A DNA stretch of 32,782 nt, from assembly GCA_021806645.1 (NCBI GenBank), contig JAJZQX010000025.1, positions 1 to 32,782 of the forward strand, given 5' to 3'. This document shows positions 24,843 through 32,525 of this stretch, one piece after another. The notes under the pieces were generated by a model. The model saw only the letters and a program-made list of their open reading frames with translations, did not search any database and was not told the origin of the DNA. Position 1 is the stretch's first letter, and each line of letters starts with the position of its first letter. Origin of the DNA: Myxococcales bacterium. Lineage in GTDB: Bacteria; Myxococcota; Myxococcia; Myxococcales; Anaeromyxobacteraceae. Both the position numbers and the translations under genes were made by a program.

Positions 24843-25568
24843 ATGGAGAACACGACCATGACCACCACCTCCCTTGACCTCCCCTCCGCGCGCCAGCTCC
24901 GCGACGCGCTCGCCACCCTCCTCCGCACCGAGCAGACCGCCATGGCCGAGTTCCTAGTCGCGCTGGCCGATTTCGACCGGCGACGCGGCTGGGAGCCGCT
25001 CGGGCACGCGTCACTCTTCGCGTTCCTGCACGTGGAGTTGCGGCTCTCCAACAGCGCGTCCTTCTGGCGGATGAGCGCGGCTCGGCTGCTGCAGCGCTTC
25101 CCGGACCTCATCGAGCCGCTCGGCGACGGGCGGTTGTGCCTCTCGACGACCGCGGAGCTGGCCAAGGTGCTGACCAAGGAGAACCGGGCCGAGGTGGCCC
25201 CTCGCTTCTTCGGCCTCTCCGCGCGGGAGGCCAGGGAGGTCGTCGCCGAGTTGCTCCCGCGGGATGTTCCGCCGCTCCGCGCGGTCGTGACCAGCATGAA
25301 CAAGCCCGCGACGATTCCGGGATTGACGCTGGCGCCGGCGCCCTCGCCGTCCGAGGCCAGCCGGGCTGAGGCGTACTCAGGGTCACTTCTGACGTCAGAA
25401 GTCACGCCGACCCACCCCGCGCGGGACGCGGCTCGCCGCGACGACGTCGAACCGCTCACCGCTGAGCTGCGCCGGCTGCACATCACGGTGGACCGCCAGT
25501 TCCTGAAGCTGCTCGACGCCGCGCGCGACGGCCTCTCCCACTCCATTCCCGACCTCGCCCGCGTCTGA
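24843..25568 (+). pseudogene. HNH endonuclease gene, N-terminal part (broken)
   Basis: This frame of 241 codons starts at an ATG preceded by GAGAGG and encodes the helical N-terminal region typical of myxobacterial HNH endonuclease family proteins: LRDALATLLRTEQTAMAEFL, then HASLFAFLHVELRLSNSASF and LHITVDRQFLKLLDAARDGL. In intact relatives this is followed by a helix of 30-40 residues and a C-terminal HNH domain. Here the frame stops at 25566-25568, and the HNH part continues in another frame at 25597. A deletion plus frameshift fits. A truncated protein could still be made. Confidence 0.75.
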
Positions 25569-25596
25569 GCCGCTCCACCGCAGGATCGGCCCGCGC

Positions 25597-25854
25597 GTGA
25601 CCATCCCCGCCGAGGTGCGCCGCGCCGTCTGGGAGCGCGACGGCGGCCGCTGCACCTGGCCGCTCGACGGGGGTGGATGCTGCGGTTCAACCCACCGGCT
25701 GGAGTTCGACCACGTCATCCCGTGGGCCCGTGGCAGCGAACCGGCGGTGGACGGACTCCGCCTCCTCTGCAGACCGCACAACCTCCTGGCGGCGCGCCGG
25801 ACGTTCGGGGCGCGGTGCATGGATCGGTACGCCGGTCGAGCAGCGGCCGGATGA
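25597..25854 (+). pseudogene. HNH nuclease domain, detached C-terminal part
   Basis: This frame of 85 codons from a GTG encodes an HNH-like domain: VRRAVWERDGGRC, then CGSTHRLEFDHVIPWARG and LRLLCRPHN. The Cys pairs and the first and last His are present. The middle position, usually Asn in a ...ENLRLLC context, reads DGLRLLC, so the central Asn is replaced by Gly. There is no good ribosome site before the GTG. It is probably the detached tail of the gene at 24843 and inactive. Confidence 0.75.
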
Positions 25855-25926
25855 TGGCGACCCGCGCGGGCAGGTCATCGTGCCCGGGGCATGCCCCCGC
25901 CCGCCCCCCGGCGCTATGGTGGCGGC

Positions 25927-26400
25927 GTGTCCAAGGCCTTCACCAGCGAGGAGACGCCCGACCTGGGGCCGCTCGGGCGGACGGTGCCGCGGCTGGCGCC
26001 CGGCGAGGTGCGCTATGTGACGCCCGAAGGGCAGGCAGCGCTGCGCGCCGCGCTCGAGGCGGCCCGGTCCGATCCCACGCCGGCCGCGCGGTCCCGCGCC
26101 GCCCTGCTCGAGGCTACGCTGGCCACGCTCACGGTCCTCGCCGGCGACGCCGCGCCCGCGGGCGAGGCCGCCTTCGGGCGCTGGGTGACGGTGGAGGACG
26201 ACGCCGGCGCCCGCACCACCTGGCGGCTGGTCGGCCCCGACGAGGCCGACGCGCGCCGCGGCCTCATCGGCGTGAGCGCCCCGGTGGCCCGCGCGCTCCT
26301 CGGCCGGCGGGCCGGCGAGCAGGTGGAGGTGGAGCGGCCCGACGGCGTGAAGGTCTTCACCGTGGTGGCGGTCGGCGACGCCGCTCCGGCCGGCTCGTAG
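25927..26400 (+). CDS. GreA/GreB-like factor with shortened coiled coil
   Basis: The protein has 157 residues. The GTG at 25927 gives SKAFTSEE, the typical GreB start. The C-terminal FKBP-like domain (about 82-150) is clear: FGRWVTVEDDAG, then WRLVGPDEADARRGLIGVSA and PVARALLG. The N-terminal region between (about 32-72) is about half the length of the Gre coiled coil and lacks the DLxEN acidic tip that inserts into the RNA polymerase secondary channel to promote transcript cleavage. It may therefore bind polymerase without stimulating cleavage, as Gfh1 or Rnk-type proteins do. It is a single gene located before moaA. Confidence 0.8.
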   Translation: MSKAFTSEETPDLGPLGRTVPRLAPGEVRYVTPEGQAALRAALEAARSDPTPAARSRAALLEATLATLTVLAGDAAPAGEAAFGRWVTVEDDAGARTTWRLVGPDEADARRGLIGVSAPVARALLGRRAGEQVEVERPDGVKVFTVVAVGDAAPAGS

Positions 26401-26477
26401 CGCCCGGCCCTGGCAAGCGTCCGTTTGCGCCGTACGAGGAGGCGCCGCGCCGGAGACCCGGTTAGGCTTCGAGAGCG

Positions 26478-27500
26478 ATGGAGACCAGCACCGCGCCCCT
26501 GCCCCACGAGCCGCGCCCGGCCGGACCGGCCTCGGTGGACGGCCTCACCGACGCCCAGGGGCGGAGCATCCGCTACCTGCGGGTCTCGCTCACCGACCGC
26601 TGCAACTTCAAGTGCACCTACTGCTCGCCGGCCGAGACCGAGTCGCCCCAGGGGCTCCTCACCCGCGCCGAGCTGGCTCGGCTCTTCCGGCTCTTCGCCG
26701 GGCTGGGGGTGCGGCGGATCCGGCTCACCGGCGGCGAGCCGACGCTGCGGCGCGACCTGATCGAGATCGTGGCCGACGCCGCCGCCACGCCCGGCGTCGA
26801 GGACGTGGCGCTCACCACCAACGGCCACCGGCTCGACGAGCTGGTCGAGCCGCTGCGCGCGGCCGGGCTGGGGGCGCTCAACGTCTCGCTCGACACGCTC
26901 GATCCGGCGCGCCTCCCCGGCGTCTCGGGGCGCGCCGCCCGGCTCGATCGCATCCTGGCCGGCATCGACGCCGCAGCCGGCCGCTTCCGCTCGCTGAAGC
27001 TCAACACCGTGGTGATGCGCGGCGTGAACGAGGACGAGTGCGGGGCCCTGGTGCGCCACGCCTGGGCGCGCGGGGCGCTGCCGCGCTTCATCGAGCAGAT
27101 GCCCTTCGCCGGCGGTGAGGTGGTGCCGCTGGCCGAGGTGCGCCGCCGGCTGGAGGCGGACGGCTTCACGCTCACCCCTGACCCCTGGCGCGGCTGGGGG
27201 CCGGCGCGCCACCTCCTCGGGCGGGACCGCGATGGGCGCGAGGGGCTGATCGGCCTCATCGGCGCCATGACCGAGAACTTCTGCGAGGACTGCAACCGGG
27301 CCCGCGTCGCCGCCGACGGCGGGTTCCAGGCCTGCCTGGGCGGCCACGACCGCGTCCCGCTGCGCGAGCTGCTGCGCGCCGGCGCGCCGGACGAGACGCT
27401 CGCCGAGGCGGTCCGGGGGGGGCTCTGGCGCAAGGCGCCGCGCCACCAGATGGACGAGGCGGGGCTGGTGCTGCTCCCCATGCGCGGCCTGGGCGGGTGA
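26478..27500 (+). CDS. moaA: GTP 3',8-cyclase MoaA
   Basis: This radical SAM enzyme of molybdenum-cofactor synthesis has 340 residues and converts GTP to 3',8-cyclo-dihydro-GTP in the cytoplasm. The N-terminal cluster motif is C42-NFK-C46-TY-C49, followed by RIRLTGGEPTLR. The C-terminal second-cluster motif C269-x2-C272-x13-C286 (CEDCNRAR and the later CLGG) is intact. The chain ends in GG, as the catalytically needed MoaA tail does. No other moa or moe gene is adjacent, so it is isolated from the rest of the pathway in this window. Confidence 0.95.
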   Translation: METSTAPLPHEPRPAGPASVDGLTDAQGRSIRYLRVSLTDRCNFKCTYCSPAETESPQGLLTRAELARLFRLFAGLGVRRIRLTGGEPTLRRDLIEIVADAAATPGVEDVALTTNGHRLDELVEPLRAAGLGALNVSLDTLDPARLPGVSGRAARLDRILAGIDAAAGRFRSLKLNTVVMRGVNEDECGALVRHAWARGALPRFIEQMPFAGGEVVPLAEVRRRLEADGFTLTPDPWRGWGPARHLLGRDRDGREGLIGLIGAMTENFCEDCNRARVAADGGFQACLGGHDRVPLRELLRAGAPDETLAEAVRGGLWRKAPRHQMDEAGLVLLPMRGLGG

Positions 27501-27536
27501 GCTACCGTAGTCGCCGGGCCACGACGTGGAGGCGAC

Positions 27537-28478
27537 ATGAAACCCTTGCTCTACCTGGTGCGGGCGCTCCCCGGCGGCCACTTCGACCGCCTGGCGGCTC
27601 GCTTCGAGGTCCGTGGCGGCCGCCAGCAGCCGGCGGCTCGCCCCGAGCTGATGGCCGAGGCGGCCGAGGCCGAGGTGCTGGTGACCAGCTACCTCGACCG
27701 CGTCGACGAGCCGCTGCTGGCCGGGCTGCCGCGGCTCCGCCACCTGGCCTCCTACGGCGTGGGTGTGAACCACCTCGACCTGGACGCCTGCCGGCGGCGG
27801 GGGCTCCTCGTCACCAACACGCCCGGGGTGGTCACCGAGGCCACCGCCGAGCACGCGGTGGCGCTCCTGCTCGCCTGCGCGCGCCGGGTGGTCGAGGGGG
27901 ACCGGGTCATCCGCCGCGGCGGCTGGACCGTTCCCGACCCGGCCTTCATGCTCGGCACCGGGCTCGACGGCAAGACCCTGGGGCTGGTCGGCTTCGGCCG
28001 CATCGGCCAGGCGGTGGCGAAGCGCGCCCTCGGCCTGGGCATGAGCGTGATTTACGCCGGGCCGCGCGAGGTCGAGTTCCCAGGCGCGCGCCGCCGGCCG
28101 CTCGAGGCGCTGCTCGCCGAGTCGGACGCGGTCTCGCTCCACGTGCCCCTCACGCCCTCCACCGAGCGGCTGCTCGATGGCGCGCGGCTCGCCCTCATGA
28201 AGCCCGGGGCCCTGCTGGTCAACACCGCCCGCGGCACCGTGGTGGACGACGCCGCCCTGGCCGAGGCGCTGCGCCAGGGGCGGCTGGCCGCGGCCGGGCT
28301 CGACGTCTTCCGCGACGAGCCGCGCGTGCCCGCCGCCTACCTGGCGCTGGAGAACGTGGTCCTCACGCCGCACCTCGGCTCCGGCACGCGCGAGACCCGG
28401 AGCGCCATGGCCGCCATGGTGGTGGACGAGGTCGAGCGGGTCGCCAGCGGCGAGCCGGCCCGGCACGCCGTTCCGTAG
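27537..28478 (+). CDS. D-isomer-specific 2-hydroxyacid dehydrogenase
   Basis: The protein has 313 residues, with GGAGG before the ATG. The catalytic set is complete: R232 (NTARGTVVD), E261 (FRDEP) and H279 (TPHLGSGT). The nucleotide-binding GFGRIG is at 152-157. After strand beta-2 the sequence is YAGPR without the Asp that favours NAD, so NADPH preference is plausible. This suggests a glyoxylate/hydroxypyruvate reductase-type enzyme rather than phosphoglycerate dehydrogenase, which would carry a regulatory ACT domain. It follows moaA by 36 bases on the same strand. Confidence 0.9.
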   Translation: MKPLLYLVRALPGGHFDRLAARFEVRGGRQQPAARPELMAEAAEAEVLVTSYLDRVDEPLLAGLPRLRHLASYGVGVNHLDLDACRRRGLLVTNTPGVVTEATAEHAVALLLACARRVVEGDRVIRRGGWTVPDPAFMLGTGLDGKTLGLVGFGRIGQAVAKRALGLGMSVIYAGPREVEFPGARRRPLEALLAESDAVSLHVPLTPSTERLLDGARLALMKPGALLVNTARGTVVDDAALAEALRQGRLAAAGLDVFRDEPRVPAAYLALENVVLTPHLGSGTRETRSAMAAMVVDEVERVASGEPARHAVP

Positions 28479-28507
28479 CGTAGCCCGGTTCCGGTAGACT
28501 CCCGGTC

Positions 28508-28792
28508 ATGAACCTGCTCATGGCCCTGCTCCGGAGCGCCTACCTGGCCTTCCTGGTCGGCTACACCCTGGCGGTGTCGCCGCTTCAAATGCTCTGGAGC
28601 GGAGCGGAGGCCCACCAGGGCGCCACGGTGCCGGTGCCGATCGTCGAGAAGGTCTTCATCGCCGCCTGGCTGGCCATCGGCTGGATCGCGGTCGAGGCGG
28701 TGGTGGCCTGGGTCCGCGTCTGGCTCGAGGCCCGGGCCCGCCGGCGGGCCGCCACCTCGCCGGCGCCCGCGACCCCGCTGCCCCCTCCATGA
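28508..28792 (+). CDS. Small two-helix membrane protein
   Basis: The protein has 94 residues and no recognised family. There are two hydrophobic segments, about 5-30 (MALLRSAYLAFLVGYTLAVS) and about 47-70 (VFIAAWLAIGWIAVEAVVAW), then a basic stretch (EARARRRAA) and a Pro/Ala tail, so the C-terminus is probably cytoplasmic. Its stop overlaps the start of the deacetylase-fold gene (ATGA), implying translational coupling. It could anchor or partner that protein at the membrane. Confidence 0.65.
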   Translation: MNLLMALLRSAYLAFLVGYTLAVSPLQMLWSGAEAHQGATVPVPIVEKVFIAAWLAIGWIAVEAVVAWVRVWLEARARRRAATSPAPATPLPPP

Positions 28793-30531
28793 TCCTCCGC
28801 TCCATCGGGCGGAAGCTGAGCGGCCTGCTCCTGCGGCGGCCGGCGACGCTCTGGCACGACCCGCGCTACCGGCTGCCGCTCGGAGGGCTGGAGTCGACGG
28901 TCGGCATCGAACCGCGCCGGGCCGACTTCGCCGCCTGGTGGCTCACCGGCACCAAGGTGATCTCGCCCAGGTACGTGCGAACCCCGAACCGCATCGCCGT
29001 CCACCGGCTCGCGCGGGTCCACACCCCCGAGCTGCTCGAGTCGCTGGGCCGGCCGGAAGGGCTGGCCAACGTCTTCGGCGCCGACCCGGCCGACCTGCGC
29101 ACCGACGAGCTGATGGACACCATCCGGCTCGCCTGCGGCGGCACGCTGGGCGCCACCCGCGAGACGCTGCGGACCGGCGAGCCGGCCCTCAACCTGCTGG
29201 GCGGCTTCCACCACGCCGCCCCCGGCGTGGCCGGCGGCTTCTGCCCGGTCAACGACATCGCCGTGGCCATCGTCGCCATGCGCGACCGCGGCTTCACCGG
29301 CCGCGTGGTGGTCCTGGACCTCGACGCCCATCCTCCCGACGGCCTCTCGGCCTGCCTGCTCCAGGACCCGCGCACCTTCATCGGCTCGCTCTCCGGGTCG
29401 GACTGGGGGCCGCTCCCGGGCGTGGACGAGACGCTGCTGCCCGAGGGGACCGGCGACGAGCCCTACCTGGCGGCGCTGCGCCGGCTCCTCCAGCGCGCCC
29501 CTCGTCCCGACCTGGCCTACGTCATCGCCGGCGGCGACGTGGTGGCCGGCGACAAGATGGGGCGGCTCGGCCTCACCTTGCGCGGCGCGCGCCGTCGCGA
29601 CCTCATGGTGGCCGACTGGCTCGACGACGCCCCGCAGGTCTGGCTCCCCGGCGGTGGCTACTCCGGCCGCTCCTGGCGGGTGCTGGCCGGCACCGGCATG
29701 GCGGTGGCCACCGGCTCCCTCAAGGCCATCCCCGAGGACTACTCGCCGCTCGCCGCCCGCTTCAGCGGCATCTCCGAGGGGCTGAGCCAGGCCGAGCTCG
29801 GCGACGCCGGCGACCTCACGCTGGCCGACGTCGAGGAGTCGCTCGGCCTGCGCCCGGCCGGGCAGCGGCTGCTGCTCGGCTTCTACACGGCGCAGGGGAT
29901 GGAGGTGGCGCTCCAGCAGTACGGGATCTTCCGGCACCTGGCGCGGCTCGGCTACCGCAACTTCCGGCTCACCTTCGATCGCGAGGGAGCCGGCGAGCGG
30001 GTCCGGCTGGTCGGCACCGCCGACGACCTGGTGGGCGAGCAGCTGCTGGTCGAGCTGATCCTGGAGAAGCGGCGCTGCCTCGGCGTCCCGGTCCTCTACG
30101 TCCACTGGTTCTCGCTGCGCCACCCGCGCGCCCACTTCAGCGAGCGGCGGCCACGGCTCCCGGGGCAGGAGGTCCCGGGGTTGGGGCTGGCCCTGGAAGC
30201 CGGGACCATGCTGGCGCGGATGGCCATCCGGCTCGGCCTGGGGGGCGTGGTCTTCCGCCCCTCGACCTACCACGTCGCCTACACCTCGCGGAAAGGCTTC
30301 GCCTTCGTCCAGCCGGAGCGGCAGGGGCGCTTCGAGGCGCTGGTGCGCGACCTGGCCGCCTACCCGCTGGCCCAGGCCACGCAGCTGGTCGCCGACGGCA
30401 AGGTCTTCCTCGGCGACCATCCGTACGAATGGGAAGCCGACGAGATGGTCTACTGGCTTCGCGAGTCGCCGGCGGACGCCGGCGAGGTGGAGCGCGTCAA
30501 GGCGCTCACCCACTTCACCGTGGCTCGCTGA
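28789..30531 (+). CDS. Histone-deacetylase-fold protein with extra C-terminal domain
   Basis: The protein has 580 residues and overlaps the upstream small membrane-protein gene by four bases. Residues about 50-320 form a class I/II HDAC-type (AcuC-like) amidohydrolase domain: tandem H141-H142 (GGFHHAAPG), zinc ligands D179 and H181 (DLDAH) and D250 (AGGD), and the active-site Y291 (GGGY). All match the HDAC8 set H142/H143, D178, H180, D267, Y306, so activity is expected. The usual HHGDG following the zinc His reads HPPDG. The last 230 residues form a second domain I do not recognise (LLLGFYTAQGMEVALQQYGI, then RNFRLTFDREG). The substrate might be an acetylated lysine, polyamine or small molecule. 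It overlaps the convergent TlpA-like gene by 17 bases. Confidence 0.85.
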   Translation: MILRSIGRKLSGLLLRRPATLWHDPRYRLPLGGLESTVGIEPRRADFAAWWLTGTKVISPRYVRTPNRIAVHRLARVHTPELLESLGRPEGLANVFGADPADLRTDELMDTIRLACGGTLGATRETLRTGEPALNLLGGFHHAAPGVAGGFCPVNDIAVAIVAMRDRGFTGRVVVLDLDAHPPDGLSACLLQDPRTFIGSLSGSDWGPLPGVDETLLPEGTGDEPYLAALRRLLQRAPRPDLAYVIAGGDVVAGDKMGRLGLTLRGARRRDLMVADWLDDAPQVWLPGGGYSGRSWRVLAGTGMAVATGSLKAIPEDYSPLAARFSGISEGLSQAELGDAGDLTLADVEESLGLRPAGQRLLLGFYTAQGMEVALQQYGIFRHLARLGYRNFRLTFDREGAGERVRLVGTADDLVGEQLLVELILEKRRCLGVPVLYVHWFSLRHPRAHFSERRPRLPGQEVPGLGLALEAGTMLARMAIRLGLGGVVFRPSTYHVAYTSRKGFAFVQPERQGRFEALVRDLAAYPLAQATQLVADGKVFLGDHPYEWEADEMVYWLRESPADAGEVERVKALTHFTVAR

Positions 30532-31051
30532 GCAGCGCCCGGACCTCGCGGTCGAGCTGCTCCGCGTCCCGCGATCGGTAGCCCTGGTGGACGAAGCGGA
30601 TGCGCCCCGTCCGGTCCACCAGCAGCGTGGTGGGGAGCCGTTCGATGCCGAGCCGCTCGGCGTGGCGCGCCCCGCCCTTGTCCCAGAGCACCTTGAACGG
30701 TAGCGGGGTCCTCTCCAGGAAGGCCGCCACCTGGGCCTGGTCCTCGTCCACCGCCACAGCGTAGACGGTGAGCCCTTCGGCCTGGTGGGCCCTCGCCAGC
30801 AGCTCGAGGACCGGAAACTGTTCCCGGCAGGGCTCGCACCAGGTGGCCCAGAAGGCTACGATCCGGACCTGGCCGGCCCGGTCTGCCACCCGGTACTCCT
30901 CGCCGCGCAGGTCGGGGGCGGCCACGTCGATGCGCCGTCCAAGCGCTGGAGAATTGACGAGCGGGGGGCGCCCCGCGACACATCCGGCGCCCAGCATGAA
31001 GAGGAGCGCGACGGGGATGGCGTCAGGGAATGCTCGCATCGCCAACATCAT
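30515..31051 (-). CDS. TlpA-like thioredoxin lipoprotein
   Basis: The protein has 178 residues. ATG at 31051 is used because AGGA lies upstream; ATG at 31039 (MRAFPDAIPVALLFMLGAGC) gives the more typical signal. Lipidation is likely at Cys24 of the longer form (GAGC; the -3 Gly is unusual). The TlpA/ResA-type thioredoxin fold carries the redox motif WCEPC (C72, C75) and the cis-Pro in RLPTTLLVD. It should act in the periplasm as a disulphide reductant, for example for cytochrome c maturation, which fits the neighbouring cytochrome gene. It is divergent from the beta-barrel/cytochrome operon, and an FNR-like site lies between them. Confidence 0.88.
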   Translation of the reverse strand: MMLAMRAFPDAIPVALLFMLGAGCVAGRPPLVNSPALGRRIDVAAPDLRGEEYRVADRAGQVRIVAFWATWCEPCREQFPVLELLARAHQAEGLTVYAVAVDEDQAQVAAFLERTPLPFKVLWDKGGARHAERLGIERLPTTLLVDRTGRIRFVHQGYRSRDAEQLDREVRALLSEPR

Positions 31052-31078
31052 GGCTTAAGTGGTCCTTTTGTCGATTTC

Positions 31079-31092
31079 GTGATCTTGATCAA
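31079..31092. promoter_or_regulatory. FNR/CRP-family box between divergent redox genes
   Basis: GTGAT-CTTG-ATCAA matches the FNR consensus TTGATNNNNATCAA at nine of ten positions. It lies 102 bases before the beta-barrel gene and 28 bases before the TlpA-like start on the other strand. A TATGCT (31104-31109) could be the -10 box of the rightward promoter. Oxygen- or redox-dependent control of the electron-transfer operon is a reasonable inference. Confidence 0.65.
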
Positions 31093-31193
31093 CCCCGCAA
31101 CCGTATGCTTTGTGCCATGTTCCCCGGGGTCGCCCCGCCGGACCTCCCCGGCGAACCGGGCACCGCTTGCACCAACGAGCTGTCGAGGTTCCG

Positions 31194-32525
31194 ATGCGCT
31201 CCTCAGCACACCTTGTCGCCTCCACCTTCCTCCTGGCCACGTCGCTGGTTGCCCGTGCGGACGTGATCGAGGGCTCCTCCACCACGCTGCTGGCGGCCGG
31301 CCAGCAGCTGCGCGGTGCGCCCGCCGGCCAGCAGCCCGACCTGGTCACCGTCGTGCCGTTCTACGAGCTCATCCGCGTCTCGGCTCGCGAGATCCGGAAC
31401 CCGCTCTTCCAGGACCTGGAGATCAGCTTCTCGGGCTGGGGCTCCGCCGATCTCGGCGAGGTCCGCTGGGACGCCGGCACCTCGGGAAGGCTCACCGGCG
31501 ACGTCACCACCGCCTACGTCCTCGGCTCGCTGCTGAACCGCATGGTGCAGCTCCGCGCCGGGCGCGAGTTCGTGTCCGCCGGGGCCGGCCGGATGCTCCA
31601 GCTCGACGGCGCCGACCTCTTGGTCCGGCTGCCGGCCGGCTTCTCGGTCTCGGCCTTCGGTGGCGCCCCGGTCTCGCAGCGCTTCTCCTCCCGCAAGGGG
31701 CTGACCAGCTGGAACCCGGCCGGTGGCGACCTCGCCTGGGGCGGCCGCCTCGGCTATGCGCTGGCGCTGCCCGGCGCGGTCGGCCGCGGCCTCGTCGTCG
31801 GCGTCTCGCTGGTGTCGATCTCCGACCACTCCGACCCGGTCCGCCAGGATCTCGGCCTCGACTTCCGGGTCCAGCCGGTCGACCGGCTCTCGCTGGTCGG
31901 CAACGCCACCTACAGCCTCTACGCCGAGCGGCTCGCCGAGTTCAACGTCACCGCGCTCTTCACCGCCGTCAGGGCGCTGACCATCAACCTCGACGTCCGC
32001 CACTACTCGCCCGACCTCTTCCTGGCGCGCAACTCGATCCTCTCGGTCTTCACCGACACCAACCGGACCGACCTGGGCGGCGGCGTGCGGTACCAGTTCA
32101 CCAGGACGCTGCACGCCAGCGTGGACTACCACGCGCTCGTCGAACCGGCCGAGGTGAACAGGACTGAGCTCGGCGGCGAGGCCGCGGGCCGCGCCGAGTG
32201 GGAGCGCCACGGCACGGTGGCCGGCGGCGAGGTCACGTACCTGAAGACCGGCCAGCGCGGCTACACCGGCCTGCGTGGCTACGGCCGCCTGGGCTTCGGC
32301 AGGCTGTTCGTCGCCGCCGACCTGATGAAGGTCGCGTTCAAGCAGGAGGTGAACGGCCAGAAGGACTCGCTGACCGGCTCCCTCTCCGCCGGGTACCAGC
32401 TGGCCAACGCCTGGAGCGTGGTGCTGGCCGGCCGCGCCGGTGTCACCCCGTTCTTCGAGCGGCAGGCCGACGCCATGGTCAAGCTGGTCTACAACTCCGT
32501 CGTCCGCGTTCGGGAGGTGAAGTGA
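31194..32525 (+). CDS. Outer-membrane beta-barrel protein, cytochrome partner
   Basis: The protein has 443 residues. The ATG follows GAGG and opens a standard signal peptide (MRSSAHLVASTFLLATSLVA, cleaved near ARA-DV). The mature chain is built of alternating amphipathic strands with aromatic girdles and Gly/Asn turns (LVGNATYSLYAERLAEFNVT, then GGGVRYQFTRTLHASVDYH), typical of an outer-membrane barrel of about 20 or more strands. The stop codon overlaps the start of a multihaem cytochrome gene (TGATG). A barrel plus lipoprotein cytochrome in one operon suggests a porin-cytochrome conduit for extracellular electron transfer. It is smaller than MtrB/PioB and I see no clear match to either. Confidence 0.8.
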   Translation: MRSSAHLVASTFLLATSLVARADVIEGSSTTLLAAGQQLRGAPAGQQPDLVTVVPFYELIRVSAREIRNPLFQDLEISFSGWGSADLGEVRWDAGTSGRLTGDVTTAYVLGSLLNRMVQLRAGREFVSAGAGRMLQLDGADLLVRLPAGFSVSAFGGAPVSQRFSSRKGLTSWNPAGGDLAWGGRLGYALALPGAVGRGLVVGVSLVSISDHSDPVRQDLGLDFRVQPVDRLSLVGNATYSLYAERLAEFNVTALFTAVRALTINLDVRHYSPDLFLARNSILSVFTDTNRTDLGGGVRYQFTRTLHASVDYHALVEPAEVNRTELGGEAAGRAEWERHGTVAGGEVTYLKTGQRGYTGLRGYGRLGFGRLFVAADLMKVAFKQEVNGQKDSLTGSLSAGYQLANAWSVVLAGRAGVTPFFERQADAMVKLVYNSVVRVREVK

